Source: CS1-C013 sp964347265
GTDB taxonomy: Archaea > Aenigmatarchaeota > Aenigmatarchaeia > Aenigmatarchaeales > Aenigmatarchaeaceae
Assembly: GCA_964347265.1 (NCBI GenBank)
Contig: CAYFXV010000001.1
Location: forward strand, 124,001-188,000
DNA length: 64,000 bases
Direction: 5' to 3'
Shown here: positions 32,140-39,015 of the stretch, one piece after another
Numbering within the stretch: position 1 is the stretch's first letter
How the letters are laid out: every line of letters begins with the position of its first letter
The notes under the pieces: generated by a model
Told to the model about the DNA's origin: nothing
Database searches by the model: none
Seen by the model: the letters and a program-made list of their open reading frames with translations, nothing else
Translations under genes and position numbers: made by a program

Positions 32140-32233
32140 CTGTTGTGTCAGTTGTATCTGCAGTAGCTAGTTGAGTAATTAGTATAGAAGAAACTAAAAG
32201 AAAAAACACTAATAATGCAAACCGAAAATACAT
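31349..32233 (-). CDS. Secreted glycoprotein, copy 1 of a duplicated pair
   Basis: 294 aa. Signal peptide of about 25 residues (MYFRFALLVFFLLVSSIL...) with likely cleavage before D-T-T-D. The mature part starts with LDVNVSETASISVIPSYI and has a beta-sandwich-like domain (WTQVATGSTGGYRNLTIKN), several sequons, four or more Cys and a C-terminal strand ending TLTIYAVS. There is no C-terminal anchor. The mature part is identical at DNA level to the neighbouring reverse-strand gene. It converges tail-to-tail with the 1,964-aa gene (10-bp gap). No Shine-Dalgarno sequence is evident; an AT-rich TTAAATATTTT element upstream may be its TATA box. Inference: an abundant structural subunit (filament or S-layer-like) or variable surface antigen; no named family recognised. 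Confidence 0.87.
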   Translation of the reverse strand: MYFRFALLVFFLLVSSILITQLATADTTDTTALDVNVSETASISVIPSYINWTQVATGSTGGYRNLTIKNAGSLNVSNLSAYVDSLTDETTRPYQSGDPSDFAAGGVITLSNDTTNYYFVGRIEWNWTEDIADHDWSAVTSPVSWGYHRNTSNDYVWVLGNGTPPVGDPNGIYCNNSAQFAIETDEDLGTTATRTPINAISLTTSTGSSGWAYGAVTTGTLSGHCVAADVSCTKIYIIKYDRTANYTDCANTEYFYNDDLTPGNSYTIRVDSWVPNGIPSGNMSQATLTIYAVS

Positions 32234-32307
32234 TTGTTTGGAAATTTTTTTAACCCTTTTTTTTAAAATAACAAATTTTTTTAAAATATTTAATATTTTG
32301 GGCTATA

Positions 32308-33099
32308 TTTATGAAACTGCATAAATTGTTAGTGTTGCTTGACTCATGTTCCCGCTGGGAATTCCATTTGGAACCCATGAATCAACTCTAATTGTGTATG
32401 AATTTCCAGGAGTTAAATCGTCGTTATAAAAGTATTCTGTGTTTGCGCAATCTGTATAATTGGCTGTTCTATCGTATTTGATTATGTATATCTTTGTACA
32501 ACTAACATCTGCTGCTACACAATGTCCGCTTAATGTGCCAGTAGTAACAGCACCATATGCCCACCCTGAACTGCCAGTACTTGTAGTCAAACTAATAGCA
32601 TTAATTGGTGTTCTTGTTGCCGTTGTACCTAAATCTTCGTCAGTTTCTATAGCAAATTGGGCTGAGTTATTACAATATATACCATTGGGGTCACCAACAG
32701 GAGGTGTTCCGTTTCCTAATACCCATACATAATCATTGCTAGTGTTTCTATGGTATCCCCATGATACAGGACTTGTTACAGCACTCCAGTCATGATCAGC
32801 TATGTCTTCTGTCCAGTTCCATTCTATTCTTCCAACAAAGTAGTAATTGGTGGTGTCATTTGACAGTGTTATAACGCCACCTGCTGCAAAGTCTGATGGA
32901 TCACCGCTTTGATAAGGTCTTGTTGTCTCATCAGTTAGTGAATCTACATATGCTGAGAGATTTGATACATTTAAGGATCCTGCATTTTTTATGGTTAAGT
33001 TCCTATAGCCTCCCGTACTTCCTGTAGCAACCTGTGTCCAATTTATATATGAGGGAATTACTGATATTGATGCTGTTTCTGAAACATTAACATCTAATG
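32308..33099. repeat. 792-bp exact direct repeat, copy 2
   Basis: Second copy of 31348-32139. Flanking signal-peptide and promoter sequences differ completely between the copies, so the identity does not reflect a simple recent tandem duplication of the entire gene. Confidence 0.93.
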
Positions 33100-33196
33100 T
33101 TACTGTATCACTTGTATCTGCTATAGTAATTGTTACACTCAAAAAAATTGCTAAAAATACAAAAACTATCCCCAAAACTAACAAATTCCGGTTCAC
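32309..33196 (-). CDS. Secreted glycoprotein, copy 2 of a duplicated pair
   Basis: 295 aa starting at GTG with a strong AAGGAGG site about 6 nt upstream, unlike copy 1, which lacks one. The signal peptide is different (MNRNLLVLGIVFVFLAIFLS...) but the mature protein from LDVNVSETASIS onward is the same apart from the first few residues. It is transcribed divergently from the 312-aa gene at 33284, sharing an 87-bp AT-rich promoter region. The strong RBS suggests this is the better expressed copy. A secreted, glycosylated single- or two-domain beta protein with no anchor; function unknown. Confidence 0.88.
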   Translation of the reverse strand: MNRNLLVLGIVFVFLAIFLSVTITIADTSDTVTLDVNVSETASISVIPSYINWTQVATGSTGGYRNLTIKNAGSLNVSNLSAYVDSLTDETTRPYQSGDPSDFAAGGVITLSNDTTNYYFVGRIEWNWTEDIADHDWSAVTSPVSWGYHRNTSNDYVWVLGNGTPPVGDPNGIYCNNSAQFAIETDEDLGTTATRTPINAISLTTSTGSSGWAYGAVTTGTLSGHCVAADVSCTKIYIIKYDRTANYTDCANTEYFYNDDLTPGNSYTIRVDSWVPNGIPSGNMSQATLTIYAVS

Positions 33197-33201
33197 TTAT
33201 A

Positions 33202-33208
33202 TTCCTCC
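33202..33208 (-). promoter_or_regulatory. Strong ribosome binding site for secreted copy 2
   Basis: AAGGAGG on the reverse strand just before the GTG at 33196; it decides the start in the absence of an ATG and implies a leadered transcript. Confidence 0.75.
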
Positions 33209-33240
33209 TTATAAGAGTAATTATATTTGAATTTTATGGA

Positions 33241-33250
33241 TATATAAATA
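33241..33250 (+). promoter_or_regulatory. Divergent TATA region between 33196 and 33284
   Basis: TATATAAATA lies about 38 nt before the ATG at 33284 and gives a short 5' leader on the forward strand. Read in reverse, the same AT core (TTTATATA) is at a distance that would keep the AAGGAGG site in the reverse transcript. One core may serve both directions. Confidence 0.5.
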
Positions 33251-33283
33251 TTATTATATTTTTGTAACTATAATAAAAATAAT

Positions 33284-34222
33284 ATGAAATTCAGATTTCT
33301 AATCATATTTTTTATTATATTCTTTGTAATTTTTTCTATTCCTTCTCTATCACAAAGTGTTGGCGTATCTCCTGTAAGAATAAACCTAGGAGAATTAAAA
33401 GGTGGCTCGACAAAATTAGTAAGTTTTTATGTAATAAGTCCTTCAGAAAAAACTTTATTAGTTAAATTAGAGCCTGAAAGATCTAATTTAGACTCTATTG
33501 GAAAAAATCTTATCACTAACTTATCTGAAGAGGACATAAGCTCTTGGATAAAAATAATAAATAATCCAGTAGAGCTTAGGCCTACTAATGAAACTCTAAA
33601 AACAACAGGCGGATTAATAAGGGGTCAAAGAGAAATAAGTTTTCTAGTTGAAATTCCAAATAATAGTGAACCTGGATATCATGCAATAGATATAAAACCT
33701 GTACCTTTAGAATCTCCAGAAGCAACAGCTCCTGTAGGTGGTAGAGTTGTTGCAATAGTTTCTGTTAAAGTTTTATTTGATATTATTGGAAATGCTTTAA
33801 GAAGAGGAATAATTTTAGATACAGAAACTGGGAAGTATGTTGGTGATAAATTGGAAATAAACAATTATTTTCAAAATACTGGCACAGTTACTATTTCTGC
33901 AAGTGGTACTCAAAAAATTTATGATAAAGAAGGGAACTTAAAAGAAGTGCTTTTTTTGAGTAAACAATACTTAAAACCCAAAGAAATAAAAGTTTTCAGA
34001 GGACTCTTACCAACAACAGGACTTTCTTTAGAAGACTATAATGTTTATACAGTTATTGACTATACGACTGGCAAAGCAGAAAAAAGTTCAACCATAACAT
34101 TAACTGCTCCTCCACCAACAGCCCTAGCTGCAAAAGCAGAAGAAGAGATATTTATTCCTTTATTGATCATTATTATAATTGTTATTTTTGTTATCTCAGT
34201 AATAATTTACAGGAGAACTTAA
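33284..34222 (+). CDS. Membrane-anchored Ig-fold protein, chaperone/COG1470-like
   Basis: 312 aa with a cleavable-type signal peptide (about 1-25, FFIIFFVIFSIPSLSQS). An Ig-like first strand SVGVSPVRINLGELKGGS resembles the N-terminal domain of PapD-type periplasmic chaperones and archaeal NEW3 proteins. A second beta domain follows (about 165-270), then a C-terminal helix (about 287-306) ending YRRT. It overlaps the next start by one base (TAATG), so translation is coupled. A modest number of sequons. Inference: an extracytoplasmic assembly or anchoring protein for the secreted subunits encoded divergently next to it. It could equally be a generic surface protein. Confidence 0.85.
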   Translation: MKFRFLIIFFIIFFVIFSIPSLSQSVGVSPVRINLGELKGGSTKLVSFYVISPSEKTLLVKLEPERSNLDSIGKNLITNLSEEDISSWIKIINNPVELRPTNETLKTTGGLIRGQREISFLVEIPNNSEPGYHAIDIKPVPLESPEATAPVGGRVVAIVSVKVLFDIIGNALRRGIILDTETGKYVGDKLEINNYFQNTGTVTISASGTQKIYDKEGNLKEVLFLSKQYLKPKEIKVFRGLLPTTGLSLEDYNVYTVIDYTTGKAEKSSTITLTAPPPTALAAKAEEEIFIPLLIIIIIVIFVISVIIYRRT

Positions 34223-34740
34223 TGAAAATAAAAACATGGATAATTTTAATGATCTCATTGTTTTTTGTTATCTTCTTATTTATTCTTATCAATATTCAAG
34301 AACCTCCAGAACCTAAAGAATTTGTAAAAAATCAGAGCTCTGCCACGTATTCTACTTTATTTTTTACCTATGAAATAAAAAGATATCCATCCAACGTTGA
34401 AATAAAACTAACAGAACAGACAAACCAAACAGCAGTCTTAGGTTTTGTTACCGAACCTTGGAACATTAATTTTGGGATAATTCCTGGTAATGAAAGTTTT
34501 GTAACAAGAAATATTGAAATAGCTAATTTGGGAGAGAAAAATAACAAAATAATCTTAAAGGTTTATGGAAATATATCTCCCTTAGTTACCTTTAGCAAAA
34601 ACAATTTTATTTTAAAACCTGGAGAAAAGACTTCAATCGATATCTTTTTATATAGCAAAAAATTTGATCCTGGAAACTATTCTGGAGAAATTGACGTGAT
34701 TGCTCGAAAAGATATTTATAATTTTCTATCTATAACATGA
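34222..34740 (+). CDS. N-terminally anchored single Ig-like domain protein
   Basis: 172 aa. One hydrophobic helix (about 5-26) acts as uncleaved anchor or signal, followed by a PPEP linker and one Ig/NEW3-like domain with the pattern NFGIIPGNESFVTRNIEIANLG and KPGEKTSIDIFL. The start overlaps the upstream stop by one base and the next start is 3 bases beyond its own stop, so it belongs to the 33284-35490 operon. No C-terminal anchor. Probably a small partner of the 312-aa protein; no specific family recognised. Confidence 0.83.
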   Translation: MKIKTWIILMISLFFVIFLFILINIQEPPEPKEFVKNQSSATYSTLFFTYEIKRYPSNVEIKLTEQTNQTAVLGFVTEPWNINFGIIPGNESFVTRNIEIANLGEKNNKIILKVYGNISPLVTFSKNNFILKPGEKTSIDIFLYSKKFDPGNYSGEIDVIARKDIYNFLSIT

Positions 34741-34743
34741 TTA

Positions 34744-35490
34744 ATGAAAATATTAATAATCTGTATAATTTGTTTCTTAATTCTAATAGGAGTTGTTCAC
34801 TCTTCAATAATAGAAGTTGGCATAATGGAAGAGGTGAAAGGAAAAATTAGTTCAATAAGTTATGATAATTCTACAAATATTATGAAGTTTTTAATAGAAT
34901 TCTACAATACTGGTAGTGTTCCATACAAAGCTAGAATTAAGAGTGAGATTTTTAAGGAAGATAAATTGATTTTTAGTGGTTGGACTCAAGAAAACGAGCT
35001 TATGCCTGGAAATAAAAAACTCTCTGATATTTATTGGTTTACTAATTATACTGGAGAATATTTTGTAAAACTAAAAGCATATTTTGGTAATGAAATCAAG
35101 AAATATAAAAAATTTGGAATTTCAATTAATAAATCTATTTTATCTGAAAATGTTTTTGAAATTAAAAATCTTAGAACTTATGATAAGTATATTATATTTG
35201 ATGTTCAAAGCAAAGAAGATGTGGAAAATGTAATAATTATGCCTAATAATTATGTTTCTGGTTGGATATTTGAACAAAAGAAAATAGATAACATAACCAA
35301 AGATGGTTCAAAACTTGTTTTAATTCCTTATTATTCAACTTTATGGAAACCAACCAATATTACTCTAGCAATAGCTTCAAATAATGGAAAATATTACACA
35401 GAAAAAACTATAGAAATGAAAAAAAGTGAAGGTTTAATTGGATTCTTTTATTATATAATAGATGGTCTAAGAATAGCTTTCTTTAAGTGA
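34744..35490 (+). CDS. Secreted two-domain beta protein
   Basis: 248 aa with a hydrophobic N-terminus (MKILIICIICFLILIGVVHS) that looks like a cleavable signal. The mature part has an Ig-like domain (FYNTGSVPYKARIKSEIF) typical of archaeal surface proteins that describe 'tone' in small operons, and a second beta domain. The last 20 residues (GFFYYIIDGLRIAFFK) are amphipathic to hydrophobic and may touch the membrane. Third gene of the 33284 operon with 3-bp spacing. Pattern of domains resembles the 427-aa protein at 47562, which carries the same NTGSxxYxARI motif. Function unknown. Confidence 0.83.
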   Translation: MKILIICIICFLILIGVVHSSIIEVGIMEEVKGKISSISYDNSTNIMKFLIEFYNTGSVPYKARIKSEIFKEDKLIFSGWTQENELMPGNKKLSDIYWFTNYTGEYFVKLKAYFGNEIKKYKKFGISINKSILSENVFEIKNLRTYDKYIIFDVQSKEDVENVIIMPNNYVSGWIFEQKKIDNITKDGSKLVLIPYYSTLWKPTNITLAIASNNGKYYTEKTIEMKKSEGLIGFFYYIIDGLRIAFFK

Positions 35491-35506
35491 TTAGCCCTTC
35501 AATATT

Positions 35507-35522
35507 GATACTATATTGTATC
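35507..35522. promoter_or_regulatory. Inverted repeat GATAC-N6-GTATC upstream of the winged-helix gene
   Basis: The arms GATAC and GTATC are separated by TATATT, upstream of the TATA box of the regulator gene. A second dyad-rich stretch (GATATC then CTATATAG, about 35561-35572) overlaps the expected start site. These are candidate operator sites for autoregulation. Confidence 0.4.
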
Positions 35523-35537
35523 TATATTTATACAGAA

Positions 35538-35550
35538 AGATATAAATATG
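35538..35550 (+). promoter_or_regulatory. TATA box for the winged-helix/MinD operon
   Basis: AGATATAAATATG predicts a start about 25 nt downstream near 35570, giving a short leader that still contains the GAGGG site before the TTG at 35598. Confidence 0.5.
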
Positions 35551-35597
35551 AGATTTATGTGATATCTATATAGCTGCAATATGAAAAGAGGGATTAT

Positions 35598-35816
35598 TTG
35601 GTTGAAAATGGAATAACAAGCAATGATTTGGAGAAAAAAATTCTAGATATGTTAAGCAAGGAATTATTATCTGTTTCTCAAATTGCTAAAAGACTAGGAA
35701 TAAGAAGGGATGTTGCAACAGGATATTTAGAAGCATTAAAAAATCAAGGGAAATTAGAATTCCACAAAGTGGGTAGATCTAATATCTATACAATTCCTAG
35801 GAGGACAAAAAAATGA
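35598..35816 (+). CDS. Winged-helix DNA-binding regulator
   Basis: 72 aa. LSVSQIAKRLGIRRDVATGYLEALKNQGKLEF is a clear winged helix-turn-helix followed by a wing (KVGRSNIYTI). The start is a TTG with GAGGG about 6 nt upstream; the nearby ATG at 35581 is in another frame and ends after 11 codons. Its stop overlaps the next ATG (ATGA), so it is coupled to an Ig-like surface protein and a MinD-like ATPase. Palindromes lie in its promoter. Inference: a local autoregulator of the surface operon. It is the only transcription factor visible in this window. Confidence 0.88.
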   Translation: MVENGITSNDLEKKILDMLSKELLSVSQIAKRLGIRRDVATGYLEALKNQGKLEFHKVGRSNIYTIPRRTKK

Positions 35817-38206
35817 AGAAATTTATATTTTTATCAGTGATTTTATTTTTAATTACAATTCCTTTAGCTTCAGCTATGCCTACAATTGAAAATTTTTCTG
35901 TCCAACCTCCATCTCTTTGGTTAGGAGAGGGTGCATTTATTTCTCTAAATTGTCTTGATGAAAATTATACAATAGAACAGGTCTATGCTGATATAATAGG
36001 CCCTTCAATTACTCTTCCTACAATGTACTTCACAAAATCTGGTGAAAATTACAGCTTATCTGTTGATAAAGAGTACCTTGACAGAACTGGAAATTTTGAT
36101 GTAACAATATCTTGTGAAAATAATAATAGTGAAATAAGTTATACTTCTACAAATTTCACGATCTCAGAACTTACAGGTTATATCAATAAAATTAGTCCTA
36201 GTCCTGCTTACATTGGAGATACATTAGAAATAGATTTTATAGTCAAAAAAGATGATACAAAATTATCTTCTGGTGTTGTCTTCAATGTTACATTAAACGA
36301 TGATCTAAAGAATTTGAAAGTTCTTCCAGCTTATGATATTAACAAAGGTTGGATACTAAAAATAAATTCTCCTACCAAATCCAATCTTTATGATTTAGAA
36401 GTAACAGCATTTTATGACAGAACAAGTGTAACAGATTATGATACGATTGATGTTAGAAACAAAATTGAATTTGAAATCGTTTCTATAGATAGAAATTGGA
36501 TTAAAACTAATGACAATATAACTGTTAGAGTAAAAGCCTTAGAAAGGGGTAGTGTCATTGAGTTAAATAAAAATAATGTTGACATTAACATAGGTTCTAC
36601 TACTGCTGAAATAACTAGCGTATCTAGAGAAGGTGATTTATTTAATGTAAAAATTATTGCACCAAGTCTTTCTTCTGGAAGATATAATTTAGAAGCTTAT
36701 CTCAACTATGAAAGTTCTTCTTATTCAGATAGTGAACCAATAGATTATATTGTAACAGTTGAGGGAGTTTTTGTTGATGAAAAAAACAAAGCAATGAATG
36801 TTAAGATAATTTTTATTCAGGACGATATTACAAAATTAAGCATAACAACAGATGCTTACGGTCACTATTCTGGTTCGTTGCCTCCTGATATTTATGATGT
36901 TAAAATTATTTTCCCGAGATCTGAAGTTATTTTGTATGATGTCTCAGTTAGTAGTTTTGATGATCCTATAAAACATTTTTACTCAACTGGTTTTAGTGTT
37001 TCTGGAATAAGAAATGCTGGTTTATATAGTTTTGAAATAGATTTATCTTACTTTGATGCTGATATAGAAATGAAATATGAGGAAAGGAATGTTATAAGCG
37101 AAAATAATTTGAGGGTTTTCAGATGTTCAAGTTGGAGTTCTGGAAGAGGAACATGTAATGGTGAGTGGGAAGAAGTAGTTGGTGAAATTGATGTTATAAG
37201 AAACAAAGTAAAAATAACTTCTTCCACACTTTCAGCTTTTGTTATAGGTGAAATAAAGGCTTTAAGTGCAGATTTCAGCTTAGATAAAGAAAGATATTAT
37301 CTTAACGATGATATCACAATAACAGGAATATTAAAAGATGAAGACAGAGGTAGTGTTAGTAATGCTACCATAGATGTAAATATTAAAAATACAGGTATAA
37401 ATTCTAAAACTACTACAGATGAAAATGGTGTATTTTCTGTAGAAATTCCAGCACCTGAAATTGAAGGAGAATATGGTTTAGTTTTAAAGGCAAAAAAGCA
37501 TCCTTATAAAGAATTTAGTGCTGAAAAGTATTTTGAAATTATTAAAAGCAGATCAGTCTACATAGATTTTCCAGACACGATAAAAATAGCTAGAGGGAAT
37601 AATCTTACTCAAGAATTTAGTTTAACAAATAATGGACAAGCAGATCTTTCTGATTTAAAAATTTCTTTAGAGGGCATACCTGAAAATTATTATAGTATCA
37701 CTTCAGATAGTACAGATTTGAAAATTGAAGAAAAGAAAACTTTTTATATAGATTTCTTTATTCCTGTTTATGCTGATACTGGAATCTCCAGTACTACCTT
37801 AAAAATTGAAGATAGTAATGTATCCGAAGAAAAAATTTTCGGATTAAATATATTTGAAAAAATCGAAGAAAATGAAACTACAGCTGCTCCCACAGGTCTT
37901 GTTACAGGTTTTGTTTTCCCAGAAATTAGTTATTTAGAGGTACTCTATATTGTATTGTTTGCAGTAGCTTGTTTTTCTGTAACAATTATTTTAAAGAAAA
38001 GAAAAGTCAGAAAAGGAAGCAGAGGTAATATTAAAAATTTTTTATTTGATATTAAAAACTTTATTGAAAAAGAAGAACCTCAAACTCAAAAAATTAAAGT
38101 TCAGAAAAAATCTAAAAAAAATAATTATGATAAGATAATTGCAACAGAATTTCCTAATTTTCTTAAATTATCTGAAAATTTGAAAAAAATAAAAGGTGGT
38201 GAATAA
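35813..38206 (+). CDS. Membrane-anchored multi-domain surface protein
   Basis: 797 aa. Signal peptide 1-21 (ending LASA). Several Ig-like domains follow, with a carboxypeptidase-regulatory-like beta domain near 320-385 (GVFVDEKNKAMNVK...TTDAYGHYSG), a WxxGRGTCNGEWEE loop, another such domain near 485-585 (LKDEDRGSVSNATI...TTDENGVFSV) and a NEW3-like domain. One membrane helix lies near 705-728, with a basic cytosolic tail of about 70 residues. It is coupled at both ends: ATGA overlap with the regulator, TAATG overlap with the MinD-like gene. Inference: the cytosolic tail may be the membrane receptor for the MinD-like ATPase. Confidence 0.88.
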   Translation: MKKFIFLSVILFLITIPLASAMPTIENFSVQPPSLWLGEGAFISLNCLDENYTIEQVYADIIGPSITLPTMYFTKSGENYSLSVDKEYLDRTGNFDVTISCENNNSEISYTSTNFTISELTGYINKISPSPAYIGDTLEIDFIVKKDDTKLSSGVVFNVTLNDDLKNLKVLPAYDINKGWILKINSPTKSNLYDLEVTAFYDRTSVTDYDTIDVRNKIEFEIVSIDRNWIKTNDNITVRVKALERGSVIELNKNNVDINIGSTTAEITSVSREGDLFNVKIIAPSLSSGRYNLEAYLNYESSSYSDSEPIDYIVTVEGVFVDEKNKAMNVKIIFIQDDITKLSITTDAYGHYSGSLPPDIYDVKIIFPRSEVILYDVSVSSFDDPIKHFYSTGFSVSGIRNAGLYSFEIDLSYFDADIEMKYEERNVISENNLRVFRCSSWSSGRGTCNGEWEEVVGEIDVIRNKVKITSSTLSAFVIGEIKALSADFSLDKERYYLNDDITITGILKDEDRGSVSNATIDVNIKNTGINSKTTTDENGVFSVEIPAPEIEGEYGLVLKAKKHPYKEFSAEKYFEIIKSRSVYIDFPDTIKIARGNNLTQEFSLTNNGQADLSDLKISLEGIPENYYSITSDSTDLKIEEKKTFYIDFFIPVYADTGISSTTLKIEDSNVSEEKIFGLNIFEKIEENETTAAPTGLVTGFVFPEISYLEVLYIVLFAVACFSVTIILKKRKVRKGSRGNIKNFLFDIKNFIEKEEPQTQKIKVQKKSKKNNYDKIIATEFPNFLKLSENLKKIKGGE

Positions 38207-38982
38207 TGGTAAGGATAATTGCTGTATGTTCTGGTAAAGGTGGTGTTGGAAAAACTATTGTGGCTTCCAATTTAGGAGTAGCCCTTCAGAAATTTTATAA
38301 AAAAGCTGCAGTTATTGACTTTAATTTTACAACATCACATTTAAGTCTATATTTTGGTATACATTCTCATCCAATAACTTTAAACCACGTCTTAAGAAAT
38401 GAAGCAAGATTAGAAGATGCTATTTATAATCATCATTCAGGTTTAAAAATTGTTCCTGGATCTTTAAAACTCAGAGATATTATTGATGTTGATGTTAATA
38501 ATTTAAGAAATACATTAAAACAAGCATTTTCTAGCTTTGACGTTGTTTTTCTTGATTCTGCACCAGGATTAGGTAAAGAAGCTTTAATAGCTTTGCAAGC
38601 AAGTGATGAGGTTTTATACATTGCAAACCCTCACCTACCTTCTTTAATTGATATAACAAAGTGTAATCAAGTAATTAATAAACTGGAAAACAAACCAATT
38701 CCAATAGGTATAATTGTTAACAGGGTTAAAAACAAAGGTTATGAAATTAAAAACGATGAAATAAGACAATTTACAGAACTACCAATTATTGGAGTTATTC
38801 CTGAAGATGAAAATATATTATCAGGTTTCAATAGAAGAGATTTGGTAATGCTTTCTAAAAAAAGATCTTCATCTAAAAAAGAGTTTTTTAAAATTGCTGC
38901 AAAACTTGTTGGAATGAAATATGAATACAGTTTTTGGGATAGAATCAAGAGTATTTTCGGAAAAGAAAAAGAATTTTTTTAA
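38206..38982 (+). CDS. MinD/ParA-family ATPase, copy 1
   Basis: 258 aa. The deviant Walker A is SGKGGVGKT (residues 9-17), with the signature Lys at 11, and the Walker B region is VVFLDSAPGLGKEAL. The family forms ATP-dependent dimers that bind membrane and position cellular structures (MinD, FlhG, ParA). The C-terminus ends in WDRIKSIFGKEKEFF, a short amphipathic helix like the MinD membrane-targeting sequence. Start ATG overlaps the upstream stop and has an excellent GGTGGTGA site. A second copy lies at 49164. Context suggests it positions surface-apparatus components rather than acting in cell division; that is inference. Confidence 0.95.
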   Translation: MVRIIAVCSGKGGVGKTIVASNLGVALQKFYKKAAVIDFNFTTSHLSLYFGIHSHPITLNHVLRNEARLEDAIYNHHSGLKIVPGSLKLRDIIDVDVNNLRNTLKQAFSSFDVVFLDSAPGLGKEALIALQASDEVLYIANPHLPSLIDITKCNQVINKLENKPIPIGIIVNRVKNKGYEIKNDEIRQFTELPIIGVIPEDENILSGFNRRDLVMLSKKRSSSKKEFFKIAAKLVGMKYEYSFWDRIKSIFGKEKEFF

Positions 38983-38995
38983 CAGAATTCATTAT

Positions 38996-39009
38996 CACGA
39001 TAAATCGTG
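38996..39009. promoter_or_regulatory. Inverted repeat CACGAT-AA-ATCGTG at the start of the large propeller gene
   Basis: Perfect 6-bp arms with a 2-bp centre. It covers the possible GTG start at 39007 and sits 7 bp before the ATG at 39016. It could be an operator or an RNA hairpin shielding initiation. Confidence 0.4.
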
Positions 39010-39015
39010 GAATAT

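Noticed and set aside
31500..32732. Forward-strand 90-aa ORFs at 31500 and 32460
   Set aside because: They are antisense to the duplicated secreted-protein genes; the reverse-strand genes have signal peptides and sequon-rich proteins and are clearly the coding strand.
39007..39015. GTG start at 39007 for the propeller protein
   Set aside because: It lies inside a perfect dyad and lacks a ribosome binding site; the ATG at 39016 begins a cleaner signal peptide, though the GTG cannot be excluded.
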